Positions 26,923 to 36,511 are shown, numbered from the stretch's first letter. The stretch is DNA of 64,000 bases from Pseudomonas sp. DNDY-54 (GCF_019880365.1 NZ_CP082271.1:1550001-1614000), one strand, 5' to 3'. The notes: generated from the letters alone by a model not told the origin. Translations and numbers: made by a program.

Positions 26923-27519
26923 TTACCAGCCTGGTACGCCATGCATGTCTGGCAAGCGGTGAGCGATGCCCTTGTGGCAATCGATGCAGGTCGCTTCGCC
27001 TTTGCCTAACGCTGTGGAGTGGAATTCGGCGGCACGTTTGCTCTGGCGTGTGAAGTCCATGAACTCGTAGTTGTGGCAGTTGCGGCATTCCAGCGAGTCG
27101 TTGGCTTTCAGGCGGCGCCATTCACGCTCGGCCATCTCGCGGCGCATGCCGAGAAACTTCTCGCGCGTGTTAATGGTGCCGAATATCTTGCCCCACACTT
27201 CTTTGGAAGCCTGCATCTTGCGTGCGATCTTGTCGGTCCATTCATGCGGGACGTGGCAATCCGGGCAGGTAGCGCGCACGCCGGAGCGGTTGGTGTAGTG
27301 AATGGTGTCCTTGATCTCCATGTACACGTTGTCTTCCATTTCGTGGCAGGAGATGCAGAAGGCTTCGGTGTTGGTCACTTCGAGTGCGGTGTTGAAACCT
27401 CCCCAAAAAATGATCCCTGCGATGAACCCTCCAAGGGTCAGTACGCCAAGGCTGTAATGCACGCTCGGTCGGCGCAGGACCGTCCAGTATTTCTTGAGAA
27501 ACGACAGTATCGACTTCAT
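26923..27519 (-). CDS. napC: Cytochrome c-type protein NapC
   Basis: 198-residue membrane-anchored tetrahaem cytochrome of the NapC/NirT family. It passes electrons from quinol to NapB/NapA in the periplasm. One N-terminal transmembrane helix (about 23-43) is followed by four haem sites: CISCH, CPDCH, CRNCH and CIDCH. It is the last gene of napEDABC, starting 10 bases after napB. Confidence 0.96.
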   Translation of the reverse strand: MKSILSFLKKYWTVLRRPSVHYSLGVLTLGGFIAGIIFWGGFNTALEVTNTEAFCISCHEMEDNVYMEIKDTIHYTNRSGVRATCPDCHVPHEWTDKIARKMQASKEVWGKIFGTINTREKFLGMRREMAEREWRRLKANDSLECRNCHNYEFMDFTRQSKRAAEFHSTALGKGEATCIDCHKGIAHRLPDMHGVPGW

Positions 27520-27529
27520 CCAGGCGTCC

Positions 27530-28012
27530 TCACTGTTCGTTCTGTTCGTTTTCGCGATAGAGCAACTCGTCGATGTTCTCGAAGTCGTTCTCCACCAACG
27601 GTTTTACGTCGTGCTGCACGACATGACACTGGGTACAGAAGTAGCGACGAGGTGCGACGGTGCCGAGCGTCTGGCTGTCGCGATCGGTGAAGTGCGTGAT
27701 GCTGATCATTGGCGCCTGTGTGCGTGCACTGTTGGCGCGGCTGTGGCACGACAGGCACTTGTTGCTGTTGGTGTCGACCTGGTAGCCGCGAATGGTGTGC
27801 GGAATGGTCGGCGGCTGCTCGGGATAGTTGCGCTCGCGCTTCAGATCCTTGTTTTCCTCGTCCTTGAGCGGAGGAGGGGTGAATTCCTGCGTGATGGTGC
27901 CACCCGGACGGCGGCCGTCCGGGGCGGGTGCATCGAGCGGGTAATCGGGCCCGGCGGCCACGGCCAGGCCGAACACCGCGAGGAGCGTCAAAGGCAGTAA
28001 ACGAAATTTCAT
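27530..28012 (-). CDS. napB: Periplasmic nitrate reductase dihaem subunit NapB
   Basis: 160 residues with a signal peptide (MKFRLLPLTLLAVFGLAVAA) and two haem c motifs, CLSCH and CTQCH. It is the small electron-transfer subunit that docks to NapA. The ATG at 28012 is preceded by AGGAGAG; a longer frame upstream would enter napA. Confidence 0.95.
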   Translation of the reverse strand: MKFRLLPLTLLAVFGLAVAAGPDYPLDAPAPDGRRPGGTITQEFTPPPLKDEENKDLKRERNYPEQPPTIPHTIRGYQVDTNSNKCLSCHSRANSARTQAPMISITHFTDRDSQTLGTVAPRRYFCTQCHVVQHDVKPLVENDFENIDELLYRENEQNEQ

Positions 28013-28023
28013 GGCGACTCTCC

Positions 28024-30528
28024 TCAGGCGATGCTGACCACTTCGATCTTCACGGCGCATTTCTTGTAGTCGGTTTGCTTGGAGATCGGGTCGGTAGCGT
28101 CGAGGGTGACCTTGTTGATCAGTTTATTGGCGTCGAAGAAGGGCACGAAGATCAAGCCTTTCGGCGGTTTGTTGCGGCCGCGGGTTTCGACTCGCGCCTG
28201 CATCTCGCCACGGCGGCTGATGACTTTGACCACGCTGCCGCGACGCGCCTTGAGGTCACGTGCGTCGTCCGGATGCATATACACCAGCGCATCTGGGACC
28301 GCTTGATGCAGCTCGTCGACGCGCTGAGTCATGCTGCCGGTATGCCAGTGCTCAAGTACGCGACCGGTGCTGAGCCAGAACGGATAATCCTGGTCCGGTA
28401 CTTCGGCCGGCACTTCATAGGGCAAAGCAAAGATGATCGCCTTCTTGTCCGGGTATCCATAGAACTGGACGCCAGTGCCTTTTTCAACGTAAGGGTCGTA
28501 GCCTTCCCGATAACGCCAGAGGGTTTCCTTTCCGTCCACCACAGGCCAGCGTAGGCCGCGTTCCTGATGGTAGCGATCGAAGTCCGCCAGGTCGTGGGCA
28601 TGGCCGCGGCCGAACTCGGCGTATTCTTCGAACAGGCCTTTCTGCACGTAGAAGCCGTAGTCTTCGGACTCCTGATTGCGGTAACCCTCCTCGATGTCCG
28701 AGGTCGGGAAGCGGTCGACCTGGCCATTCTTGAAGAGCACCTCGAACAAGGTCTTGCCTTTCAGATCCGGTGCCTTGGCGAGCAAATCGGCTGGCCAGAC
28801 CTCATCGGTGGTGAAGCGTTTGGAAAACTCCATCAACTGCCACAAATCCGAACGCGCTTCGCCCGGCGCGCTGACAAGCTGGTGCCAGAAATGGGTGCGT
28901 CGCTCGGCGTTGCCGTAGGCGCCTTCCTTTTCGACCCACATCGCTGCCGGCAGAATCAGATCCGCTGCCTGGGCCGACACGGTAGGGTACACATCGGACA
29001 CGACGATAAAGGTTTCAGGGTTGCGCCAGCCAGGCAGCACTTCCTGCATGATGTTCGGGCCGGCCTGCATGTTATTGGTGGCTTGTGTCCAGTAAACCTT
29101 GAGGCCGCCATCTTTCAGTTCACGGCTCTGTTGCACGGCGTGGAAGCCGGGCTTTTCCTGAATGGTGCCTTCCGGCAGTTTCCAGATTTTCTCGGTCACC
29201 GCGCGATGCTTCGGATTGGTGACGACCATGTCTGCCGGCAGACGATGAGAGAACGTGCCGACTTCCCGGGCGGTGCCGCATGCTGACGGCTGACCGGTGA
29301 GCGAGAACGGGCTGTTGCCTGGCTCGCTGATCTTGCCGGTAAGCAAATGGATGTTGTAGATCATGTTGTTTGCCCAGACACCACGAGTGTGCTGGTTGAA
29401 ACCCATGGTCCAGAACGACATGACCTTGGTTTTCGGGTCGGCATAGAGCTCGGCCAACGCCTTTAGACGTTCGGCGGGCACACCGGATTCATGCGCGGCG
29501 TGTTCCAGGGTGTAAGGCTTGAGGAACTCGGCATAGTCTTCAAAGCTAATGTCCGTCCAACTACCGGCGACGGCGGCGTTTTCCGCCTTCAGCTCCCGAG
29601 GGTCGGTCGGACGCAGGCCGTAGCCAATGTTAGTCGCACCCTTGGCGAACTTGGTGTGGTTCTTGATGAAGTCCTGGTTCACCGCGCCACTCTGGATGAT
29701 GTGGTTGGCGATGTAGTTGAGGATGACCAGGTCAGTCTGCGGGTTGAACACCATTGGGATGTCGGCAAGGTCAAAGCTGCGATGCTCGAATGTCGACATA
29801 ACCGCGACTTTGACGTGCGGCGCGCTCAGGCGACGATCAGTCACGCGGGTCCAGAGCACCGGGTGCATCTCGGCCATGTTCGAGCCCCAGAGCACGAAGG
29901 CGTCGGCGACTTCGATGTCGTCGTAGCAGCCCATCGGTTCGTCCATGCCGAATGTCCGCATGAAGCCGACGGCGGCGGAGGCCATGCAATGGCGGGCGTT
30001 CGGGTCGAGGTTGTTGGAGCGGAAACCGGCTTTCATCAGCTTGTTCGCTGCATAGCCTTCCCACACGGTCCACTGGCCGGAGCCGAACATACCAACGGAA
30101 CCCGGACCGCTTTCTTTTAGCGCTTTCTTGTACTTCTCCTCCATGACGTCGAAAGCCTGTTCCCAGCTGACTGGCTGGAACTCGCCTTGCTTGTCGTACT
30201 TGCCGTCTTTCATCCGCAGCAGTGGCTGAGTCAGACGGTCGGTCCCGTACATGATCTTCGACAGAAAATAGCCTTTGACACAGTTGATGCCGCGATTCAC
30301 CTCGGCCTTGACGTCACCGTGGGTCGCGACAACACGGTCACCGCTGGTCGCGACCATGACCCCGCAGCCGGTGCCACAGAAGCGGCATGGTGCCTTGTGC
30401 CACTTGAGGGCGGTGGCGTCCGGGTCGGTAACCAGGTTGCTGGCGCTCGTAGCGATCGGTATTCCCGCCACGCTAGCTGCTATAGCCGCGGCGTTGGCCT
30501 TGGCAAATTGACGTCGAGTGAGGCTCAT
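28024..30528 (-). CDS. napA: Periplasmic nitrate reductase catalytic subunit NapA
   Basis: 834-residue Mo-bis-MGD enzyme reducing nitrate to nitrite in the periplasm. A Tat signal peptide starts MSLTRRQFAKANAAA. A 4Fe-4S site has CRFCGTGC followed by GINCVKG. The Mo-ligand Cys is probably in FGMDEPMGCYDD. The length matches the family. Its start overlaps napD by four bases. It needs molybdate, whose uptake genes modABC lie in this same window. Confidence 0.98.
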   Translation of the reverse strand: MSLTRRQFAKANAAAIAASVAGIPIATSASNLVTDPDATALKWHKAPCRFCGTGCGVMVATSGDRVVATHGDVKAEVNRGINCVKGYFLSKIMYGTDRLTQPLLRMKDGKYDKQGEFQPVSWEQAFDVMEEKYKKALKESGPGSVGMFGSGQWTVWEGYAANKLMKAGFRSNNLDPNARHCMASAAVGFMRTFGMDEPMGCYDDIEVADAFVLWGSNMAEMHPVLWTRVTDRRLSAPHVKVAVMSTFEHRSFDLADIPMVFNPQTDLVILNYIANHIIQSGAVNQDFIKNHTKFAKGATNIGYGLRPTDPRELKAENAAVAGSWTDISFEDYAEFLKPYTLEHAAHESGVPAERLKALAELYADPKTKVMSFWTMGFNQHTRGVWANNMIYNIHLLTGKISEPGNSPFSLTGQPSACGTAREVGTFSHRLPADMVVTNPKHRAVTEKIWKLPEGTIQEKPGFHAVQQSRELKDGGLKVYWTQATNNMQAGPNIMQEVLPGWRNPETFIVVSDVYPTVSAQAADLILPAAMWVEKEGAYGNAERRTHFWHQLVSAPGEARSDLWQLMEFSKRFTTDEVWPADLLAKAPDLKGKTLFEVLFKNGQVDRFPTSDIEEGYRNQESEDYGFYVQKGLFEEYAEFGRGHAHDLADFDRYHQERGLRWPVVDGKETLWRYREGYDPYVEKGTGVQFYGYPDKKAIIFALPYEVPAEVPDQDYPFWLSTGRVLEHWHTGSMTQRVDELHQAVPDALVYMHPDDARDLKARRGSVVKVISRRGEMQARVETRGRNKPPKGLIFVPFFDANKLINKVTLDATDPISKQTDYKKCAVKIEVVSIA

Positions 30529-30785
30529 TCAGGCTCTCCTTCGGAGGTGAGGAGTTCGTGATAAATCAGGGCGGCGTTCAGAACGCCGGGCATCTGTTGG
30601 ATATGGCTTATCGTGTCGAGGATACGGCTTTCATGCTCGGCCTCGAGGACCACGACGACCTTGCCAGCGGCGCTCTCTTGGTGCAGCTCCGTTCCAGGTA
30701 GCAGCACCAGATTGCGTTTGACCGCTTCGAGCAGCTCGGGGCGACAATGCACGAGCAAGCTCGCAATATGCAGGGCGTTATTCAT
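30525..30785 (-). CDS. napD: NapA chaperone NapD
   Basis: 86-residue ferredoxin-like protein that binds the Tat signal peptide of NapA and holds back export until the cofactor is inserted. It contains IASLLVHCRPE near the N-terminus and the family's beta-alpha-beta pattern. It sits directly ahead of napA with a four-base overlap. Confidence 0.92.
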   Translation of the reverse strand: MNNALHIASLLVHCRPELLEAVKRNLVLLPGTELHQESAAGKVVVVLEAEHESRILDTISHIQQMPGVLNAALIYHELLTSEGEPE

Positions 30786-30852
30786 TTTTATTGTGAAGCT
30801 CCGCCTGCGCCGAGAAAGGCAGGCAAAAGGGCAGTTACGGATGGGGCGGCTA

Positions 30853-31023
30853 TCAGCTCGGCGGACCGGGAGGGCCGAAGATCATCTGGCTAATCCAGAC
30901 GATAAAACCGTAACCAGAGACCATTGCGACGCTCAAAAGCGGGAAGAGAAAGACCAGGAGAAAGACGAATAGCCGTGTTTCCTCCGGCTTGCCCACGGAT
31001 GCGGGATCGGTATGGTGCGGCAC
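30853..31023 (-). CDS. napE: Small membrane protein NapE
   Basis: 56 residues with one transmembrane helix (LFVFLLVFLFPLLSVAMV) and the typical ending MIFGPPGPP. The function of NapE is not settled; it accompanies nap operons and shares a fold with TorE. The GTG at 31023 is chosen because GAAGG lies about eight bases upstream and it gives the usual N-terminus PHHTDP. Longer in-frame starts back to 31107 are possible but add a non-conserved extension. Confidence 0.83.
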   Translation of the reverse strand: MPHHTDPASVGKPEETRLFVFLLVFLFPLLSVAMVSGYGFIVWISQMIFGPPGPPS

Positions 31024-31135
31024 TGCGTTCACCTTCAAATCCAAGTGTTGTGCTGGGAGTCTAGAAAGTGTCAGCGGCTTAATCAAAGTCATTCGTCTAC
31101 TAAACATAAGGTTATAAGCGCTAATTGCGGTTTCG

Positions 31136-31149
31136 TTGATCTACCTCAA
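31136..31149 (-). promoter_or_regulatory. Candidate ANR/FNR/DNR-type binding site upstream of nap
   Basis: TTGATCTACCTCAA matches the FNR-family palindrome TTGAT-N4-ATCAA at nine of ten fixed positions. On the minus strand a -10-like TATAAC (31116-31111) lies about 29 bases from the centre, close to class II spacing. This suggests oxygen- or nitrogen-oxide-responsive control of napEDABC. Confidence 0.55.
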
Positions 31150-31309
31150 CAACTCAGGAAGACATGTTGTCCAAAGGGCTGGCGAGGTTGTCATGGCCGA
31201 ACGCTTCTGTTAGCGCCGCTTGGTTTTCTGCGCTTGAGTTCGCTATGTAGGACTGTGTTAGGCTCCGCGGCTTTTTTGCTTGCGCCACTCGCGGCGAATG
31301 GGTGATTGA

Positions 31310-32494
31310 ATGCTTGGTGAATCGCACGGGTCTCACCTTCAGCGCGGAACCTCTGCTTACCGCCGCGCCACGCTAGCTCTGTTCTGCGCCGGCTTTGCCA
31401 CGTTCGCCATGCTTTATTGCGTGCAACCGCTATTGCCGTTGTTGGCTGACTATTTTTCCGTTTCAGCGGCCAGTAGCAGCTTGGCCTTGTCGTTAACCAC
31501 GTTGTCGCTGGCGCTCTGCCTGTTGGTGTCGGGGGCGCTGGCGGAAAGTTGGGGACGCAAGCGCGTCATGGGGCTGGCCTTAGGACTCGCGTGCCTGCTC
31601 GGTCTGGCCTGCGTCACTGCGGAATCCTGGACGCTGCTGCTTTTGTTCCGCGCTCTTCTGGGCCTTGCGCTCAGTGGGCTCCCTGCTCTGGCTATGGCCT
31701 ATGTTGGCGAAGAGTTCGCCCCCGAATCCCTGCCGGCGGCAATGGGCTTGTATATCGGCGGCACCGCGCTTGGCGGGTTGCTGGGTCGGTTACTGTCGGG
31801 CCTGTTGAGCGACATCGGCGGCTGGCAACTGGCGCTTGGAGGAATCGCTGGTTTGGGATTGCTAGCGCTGGGCTTGTTCGTCTGGTTACTGCCTGCCTCG
31901 CGGAATTTCACCGCGCAACCCCTGTCGCTGCGCGTATTGCTCGCCAACTTCGCCGAGCATCTGAGCAACCCTGTCTTGCGCAATCTCTTTCTGCAGGCGT
32001 TTCTGCTGATGGGTGGCTTTGTCGCGCTGTTCAACTACATCGGCTTCCGCCTGGCTGAGGCGCCGTTCGGCCTGTCTTCGACCGTGATTGGCCTGCTGTT
32101 CGTCGTCTATCTGGCGGGGATATTCAGTGCGGGTTGGGCGGGGCGGCTGGTTCCGCGTCTGGGGGCGCGAGCAGTGCTTCAAGGCGGGGTAGGGCTGATG
32201 CTGGTGGGTGTGGCTTTGTGTGCAACGCCCTGGCTGGGTGCCATCATTGTCGGGCTTGCGCTGTTCACGTTGGGCTTTTTTGCTGCACATGCCGTGGCGA
32301 GCGGGCAGGTGGGGGCGCATGCAAAGGGGGCCAAGGCTCAAGCCTCGGCGCTGTACCTGTGTGCTTACTACCTGGGATCAAGTGTGGTGGGGTATGCAGC
32401 AGGCTACGTGTGGGAGCATTCGGGCTGGCTGCCGCTGATGGCGGTGCTGGCTGCACTCTTTGTGCTTGCCGCGTGGCGGGCCAGGACGCTATAG
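31310..32494 (+). CDS. MFS transporter (YnfM-like)
   Basis: 394-residue major facilitator with 12 predicted transmembrane helices. It has the MFS motif A region LAESWGRKRVMG between helices 2 and 3 and the TTLSLALCLLVSGAL helix 2. The closest type I recognise is the YnfM/YybF drug or metabolite exporter group. The substrate is unknown. It is transcribed away from nap across a 286-base spacer that also carries the candidate ANR site, so the site could serve either side. Confidence 0.85.
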   Translation: MLGESHGSHLQRGTSAYRRATLALFCAGFATFAMLYCVQPLLPLLADYFSVSAASSSLALSLTTLSLALCLLVSGALAESWGRKRVMGLALGLACLLGLACVTAESWTLLLLFRALLGLALSGLPALAMAYVGEEFAPESLPAAMGLYIGGTALGGLLGRLLSGLLSDIGGWQLALGGIAGLGLLALGLFVWLLPASRNFTAQPLSLRVLLANFAEHLSNPVLRNLFLQAFLLMGGFVALFNYIGFRLAEAPFGLSSTVIGLLFVVYLAGIFSAGWAGRLVPRLGARAVLQGGVGLMLVGVALCATPWLGAIIVGLALFTLGFFAAHAVASGQVGAHAKGAKAQASALYLCAYYLGSSVVGYAAGYVWEHSGWLPLMAVLAALFVLAAWRARTL

Positions 32495-32517
32495 AGGGAG
32501 CGGCGGGGCAGCAGAAC

Positions 32518-33012
32518 TCACTCGATTCGCTGTTCTCCGCTGAAAACCAGGGTGGCCCGGCAGCTGCGGCAGAAATAACGTCGGCCTTTTCGCACCAGTG
32601 CGTGGCGCTGCGGGCTGAACGGGAAGTCCTGACCGTCACAGGCGCAGCGATAGATATAGCGGCTGGTCTGCCGGCCGCGAATCTCGTAGCTGTGGCAGCG
32701 GTCGGGTGTCAGTTCGTAGACACCTCGCATGATCGATCGCCACTCTTCGCCATGCGGGCGGATCCGGCCCCCAAACATCTGGTGCGCAATCAAGTGCGCA
32801 ACCTCGTGAGCTACGGTTTGCTTGAGAAAATGCTCCCGATTCTCTTGGTACAGCTGCGGATTGAAGCGCAACTGATTGGTGTTGAGGTGCGCAACGCCCG
32901 CTTTCTGGCCGCGCAATTTGAAGCTGACCTGCGGGCGCATGAAGCGCCTGCTGAAAAAAGCCTCGGCCTGCAAGTAGCAGGCCTCGACACGTGCATGTAG
33001 GGTTTCGGGCAT
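32518..33012 (-). CDS. SprT-like zinc metalloprotein
   Basis: 164 residues of the SprT family: the metallopeptidase motif HEVAH (69-73), a likely third ligand His around HGEEW, and a C-terminal zinc ribbon (YRCACDG and FCRSCRA). The family is related to eukaryotic Spartan proteases acting on DNA-protein crosslinks; bacterial SprT function is poorly defined. It is convergent with the MFS gene. Confidence 0.9.
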   Translation of the reverse strand: MPETLHARVEACYLQAEAFFSRRFMRPQVSFKLRGQKAGVAHLNTNQLRFNPQLYQENREHFLKQTVAHEVAHLIAHQMFGGRIRPHGEEWRSIMRGVYELTPDRCHSYEIRGRQTSRYIYRCACDGQDFPFSPQRHALVRKGRRYFCRSCRATLVFSGEQRIE

Positions 33013-33066
33013 AGGGCCTCCGAAGAAGCCCGGAATTATGCCGTAATACGTCTAGCTGACAACCGC

Positions 33067-33732
33067 TCAGAGACCGCCGGGCTCTTCTTGAGGACGCTCT
33101 TCCTGAGTGCCGTAGCTCTGATTCTCCTGCACGGTGCGCTCGTAGTTCGGCTGGAGAAACTGCGACCAGAACAGAATCATCGAGATCAGCACGGTCACCA
33201 TCACTAGCAGCGCTACACCCCAGATTGAGCTCGCATAGAGAAAACTTTGCGAGCTGCGCTGACGCATGAAAGCTGGCAGGCCGGTGAACAGCAGGTAAGT
33301 GGAGTAGATGCCGGCAATCAGCAGGACGATGGCTGCGAACCAACGATTTGGGTACAGCCCGGTTACACCGGCGAGGAGGAACGGAGTAATGACGTAAGCG
33401 ATAAAACCGATGCATTGGTTGAGATTCGGTCGTACCTCAAACGCTCGAGCCATCCACCGTACGAAAAAACCCATGATCACAGTGCCGATAATGATCGTGA
33501 TGTACAGCAACAGGCACAGCTGAAAAGCGCTGGCAAAATCGAGCCGTACCCGCTCCGCATCGACGAGACTCCAGCCGACAAAGGTGACACCAATAAAAAG
33601 GCACGCTGCAGGGATCAGCGCCAGCAACAACAGGTGCATCAGGTAATGCAGGCTGTGGGCGTCTTCCTTTTGGCGGATGGTTTCCCAGGCACGATCGGGC
33701 CGGGTGAATAAGCTGATGAATTCTGGGGTCAT
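33067..33732 (-). CDS. YIP1-family inner-membrane protein
   Basis: 221 residues with five transmembrane helices. The conserved N-terminal block is FTRPDRAWETIRQKE and the membrane core contains NLNQCIGFIAYVITPFLLAG. The C-terminal tail is Gln/Glu-rich. AGGAGG precedes the ATG at 33732. The function is unknown; a close paralogue lies immediately upstream. Confidence 0.82.
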   Translation of the reverse strand: MTPEFISLFTRPDRAWETIRQKEDAHSLHYLMHLLLLALIPAACLFIGVTFVGWSLVDAERVRLDFASAFQLCLLLYITIIIGTVIMGFFVRWMARAFEVRPNLNQCIGFIAYVITPFLLAGVTGLYPNRWFAAIVLLIAGIYSTYLLFTGLPAFMRQRSSQSFLYASSIWGVALLVMVTVLISMILFWSQFLQPNYERTVQENQSYGTQEERPQEEPGGL

Positions 33733-33902
33733 GAAGCCTCCTAATGCCGATGCTTGAGCGCAGCTGTTGCTGATATAGACGCTCAAGCGCGACAGGGATT
33801 CAAACCATGACCGTTAACGGAGTGGCGAAGGACAAACGTGCGGGGGCGTGTAGCGCGGACGCCGACGCGAAAGGCATCGCGCCGGCGGACTAGGCGACTG
33901 TC

Positions 33903-34502
33903 TTAGCGGATGTAGATCGGGCCGACGCCCATGCCCCACATGATCACCGACAGGGCGATGATTGCGACCAGTACCACCAGCCCGACGGCCAGCACTGAGC
34001 TAGAGAACAGGAATCCCTCATCAGAGGGGATGTTCATGAAGGTCGGTAACCCTACGTAGAGCAGGTAGGTGGTGTAGCAGATCGCCGCCGTGCCAACGAT
34101 CATCCCTAGCCATATGTGTGGGTACAAGGCTGCCAAGCCACCGATGAACAAGGGCGTAGCGGTGTACGCGGCGAACACGACGCACTGCACCAGCGTGGGG
34201 TTGGCGTCATAGGTGCGTGACATCCAGTGGATGAACCCACCCATTACTGCGACACCCGCCAGCATGGCCAAATAAGACAGAAACGTGAGCTGAATTGCGC
34301 TGCTTTCCGTGAGCTTGACCGCTTCACCGCCGCCGATGCTCCAACCGACTTGCGTAGTGCCAATGAACGCCGATATGGCGGGTATCGCTGCCAGGACCAT
34401 GACCTCCCCAAGGTGCAGGTTCCCGACGTTGCGTTCTTCTCCAGTGATCTCCTGCCATTCCTGGCCTGGGTGAGCAAACAGTCCCCATACGTGATTAATC
34501 AT
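33903..34502 (-). CDS. YIP1-family inner-membrane protein, paralogue
   Basis: 199 residues with the same layout as its neighbour: FAHPGQEWQEITGEE replaces FTRPDRAWETIRQKE, and TLVQCVVFAAYTATPLFIGG replaces the matching core. Five transmembrane helices. A GGAGACG precedes the ATG. The pair arose by tandem duplication and has diverged considerably; 170 bases separate the two genes. Confidence 0.82.
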   Translation of the reverse strand: MINHVWGLFAHPGQEWQEITGEERNVGNLHLGEVMVLAAIPAISAFIGTTQVGWSIGGGEAVKLTESSAIQLTFLSYLAMLAGVAVMGGFIHWMSRTYDANPTLVQCVVFAAYTATPLFIGGLAALYPHIWLGMIVGTAAICYTTYLLYVGLPTFMNIPSDEGFLFSSSVLAVGLVVLVAIIALSVIMWGMGVGPIYIR

Positions 34503-34640
34503 GCCAGCGTCTCCTCGGTTTTGGAGGGTCGCTTCGCCTGGCGTGCCGTCAGTTGGACGGGCGTGCGACCTTAAGTCGCAGTATAGGAAGTTGACGATAC
34601 GGCGTACCCCGCCTGGTTAGAGCGATTGGAAGCTATTCGC

Positions 34641-35270
34641 TCAGCGGTAATAGCGTTCCAGTATTTCCATCGCCAGATTGATCGACTGGATCCGTGTTGT
34701 GCTGCCACCTCGGTCAGGATGGTGGATGCTGACAAGCTGGCGGTAGCGTCGCTTGATGATAGGCAGGCTCAGCGACCCAGCTTCTTGATCCAGCTCGAAC
34801 AACTCAAGGGCCGCACGCTTCTGATCCGGGTCCCAGACTTCATTCCGATCGCCGATGAAGTCCCCGCGCATTCGCGACCAGAAGCTCGACAGCAGGCGCT
34901 CCACTTCCTGTTCATCGGTGTCGCGCAGATTGGCCATGTTCAGGTAGTAGTCGCGCAGTGGGTCATTCTCCACAACACCGCTGGCTCCAGGTACGTAGGG
35001 CTGAAGCTGAACACACAGCGGCGAGATCACAACGTTGTTACGTTGCTCGGCCCGTAATTGGTCGCGCAGACGATACAGTGCGTTGAAGACGAGAAAATGG
35101 GTGCGGAACAGCACCAGCTTGTCGAGGAGCGGGAGGTGCGGGATATGCGTGCTGTGCCGGGCTTTGAGTTGTTGAATCAGCTGGTATTCGCTGCAGCCCT
35201 CCGGCTGTTCGCTTAGCAGCTTGAATATATGCTCGGCCAGGTCCATCTCGGGTTCGAGGTCATCGTTCAT
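34641..35270 (-). CDS. DnaJ-related protein with C-terminal J domain
   Basis: 209 residues. An N-terminal DnaJ-related helical domain (about 10-130) is followed by a C-terminal J domain whose HPD motif occurs in SIHHPDRGG, near residue 185. The J domain would stimulate a DnaK-type ATPase. The start MNDDLEPEMD at 35270 is chosen because the upstream extension runs into the promoter region of ttcA on the other strand. Confidence 0.85.
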   Translation of the reverse strand: MNDDLEPEMDLAEHIFKLLSEQPEGCSEYQLIQQLKARHSTHIPHLPLLDKLVLFRTHFLVFNALYRLRDQLRAEQRNNVVISPLCVQLQPYVPGASGVVENDPLRDYYLNMANLRDTDEQEVERLLSSFWSRMRGDFIGDRNEVWDPDQKRAALELFELDQEAGSLSLPIIKRRYRQLVSIHHPDRGGSTTRIQSINLAMEILERYYR

Positions 35271-35383
35271 GCTGGCAAGCCTAGCACAGGGCCAGCAAGG
35301 CAAAGAGCTGTAAGGAATGGGGTAGGGCGCGGCGCGCTTTACGCGTAAAATGCGCGCCTTTCGCATCACACCGGACTCCTGAC

Positions 35384-36208
35384 ATGGGCAACCTTTCGGT
35401 CAACCAAAACAAACTGCAGAAGCGCCTGCGCCGCCTGGCCGGCGAGGCTGTCACCGATTTCAACATGATCGAGGACGGCGACAAGGTCATGGTCTGCTTG
35501 TCAGGCGGCAAGGACAGCTACACCATGCTGGACGTGTTGCTCTACTTGCAGAAAGTAGCCCCGATCCGCTTCGAGATCGTCGCGGTGAACATGGACCAGA
35601 AGCAACCAGGCTTCCCCGAACACGTGCTGCCCGAATACCTCAAGTCCATCGGCGTCGAGTATCACATCGTCGAGAAAGACACCTATTCGGTGGTGAAGGA
35701 AAAAATTCCGGAAGGCAAGACCACCTGCTCGCTGTGTTCGCGTCTGCGGCGCGGCACCCTTTATACGTTCGCCGACGAGATTGGCGCGACCAAGATGGCG
35801 CTCGGGCATCACCGGGACGACATTCTCGAAACGTTTTTCCTCAACATGTTCTACGGCGGTACGCTGAAAGCCATGCCGCCGAAGTTGCTGTCCGATGACG
35901 GTCGCAACGTGGTGATTCGTCCGTTGGCCTATTGCAATGAAGCCGACATCGAAGCCTATTCACAGATGAAAGGATTCCCGATTATTCCCTGCAATCTCTG
36001 CGGCTCGCAGGAGAATCTGCAGCGTCAGGTGGTCAAGGAGATGCTCCAGGAGTGGGAGCGCAAGTCGCCGGGTCGCGTTGAAATCATGTTTCGTGCCTTG
36101 CAGAACGTGGTGCCGTCGCAGCTGGCCGATCGCAATCTATTCGACTTCACCAGCCTGCGTATCGACAACGAAGCCACGCCGCGCTTTGTTGATGTAATGA
36201 GCCTGTAA
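35384..36208 (+). CDS. ttcA: tRNA 2-thiocytidine biosynthesis protein TtcA
   Basis: 274-residue PP-loop ATPase that thiolates C32 of certain tRNAs using an iron-sulfur cluster. The PP-loop is SGGKDS (40-45). Cluster cysteines are CSLC (about 115-118) and CNLCGS (about 203-206). The ATG at 35384 gives MGNLSVNQNKLQKRLRR. It is divergent from the J-domain gene. Confidence 0.97.
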   Translation: MGNLSVNQNKLQKRLRRLAGEAVTDFNMIEDGDKVMVCLSGGKDSYTMLDVLLYLQKVAPIRFEIVAVNMDQKQPGFPEHVLPEYLKSIGVEYHIVEKDTYSVVKEKIPEGKTTCSLCSRLRRGTLYTFADEIGATKMALGHHRDDILETFFLNMFYGGTLKAMPPKLLSDDGRNVVIRPLAYCNEADIEAYSQMKGFPIIPCNLCGSQENLQRQVVKEMLQEWERKSPGRVEIMFRALQNVVPSQLADRNLFDFTSLRIDNEATPRFVDVMSL

Positions 36209-36511
36209 AGCCGCGGTAGGTTCGATCGAAGTTGCAAGCGAAGCGGACGTTCCGGTTTCAGCGTGTCGTGGGTGGCGTTCCGGTGTGTTGCGTCAGCCCA
36301 CTGCATCAAGACCACCCTACACATCTGACGACGAAACGCCGTCCGGCTCGTGCACGCCGCCGCGCATCACGTAGGGTGGGCTTCAGCACACAACTCAGGC
36401 CCGTTCATTCCCTCAATAACGTGTACTAAGGCGGAATGCCGTTTGGGCCGGGCTATACGCTTGCAGCGTCCCGCTTGCCGCAGTAAGGTAAGCGCCATTC
36501 AGGAGTTCAAT
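36209..36511. other. Intergenic region with degenerate palindromic repeats before the aromatic leader
   Basis: 303 bases without a gene. It contains CCACCCTAC (36312-36320) and GTAGGGTGGGCTTCAGC (36369-36385), facing in inverted orientation and related to the palindrome at 17485. No clear -35/-10 pair stands out; the promoter of the leader transcript must lie in or near the last 100 bases. Confidence 0.5.
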
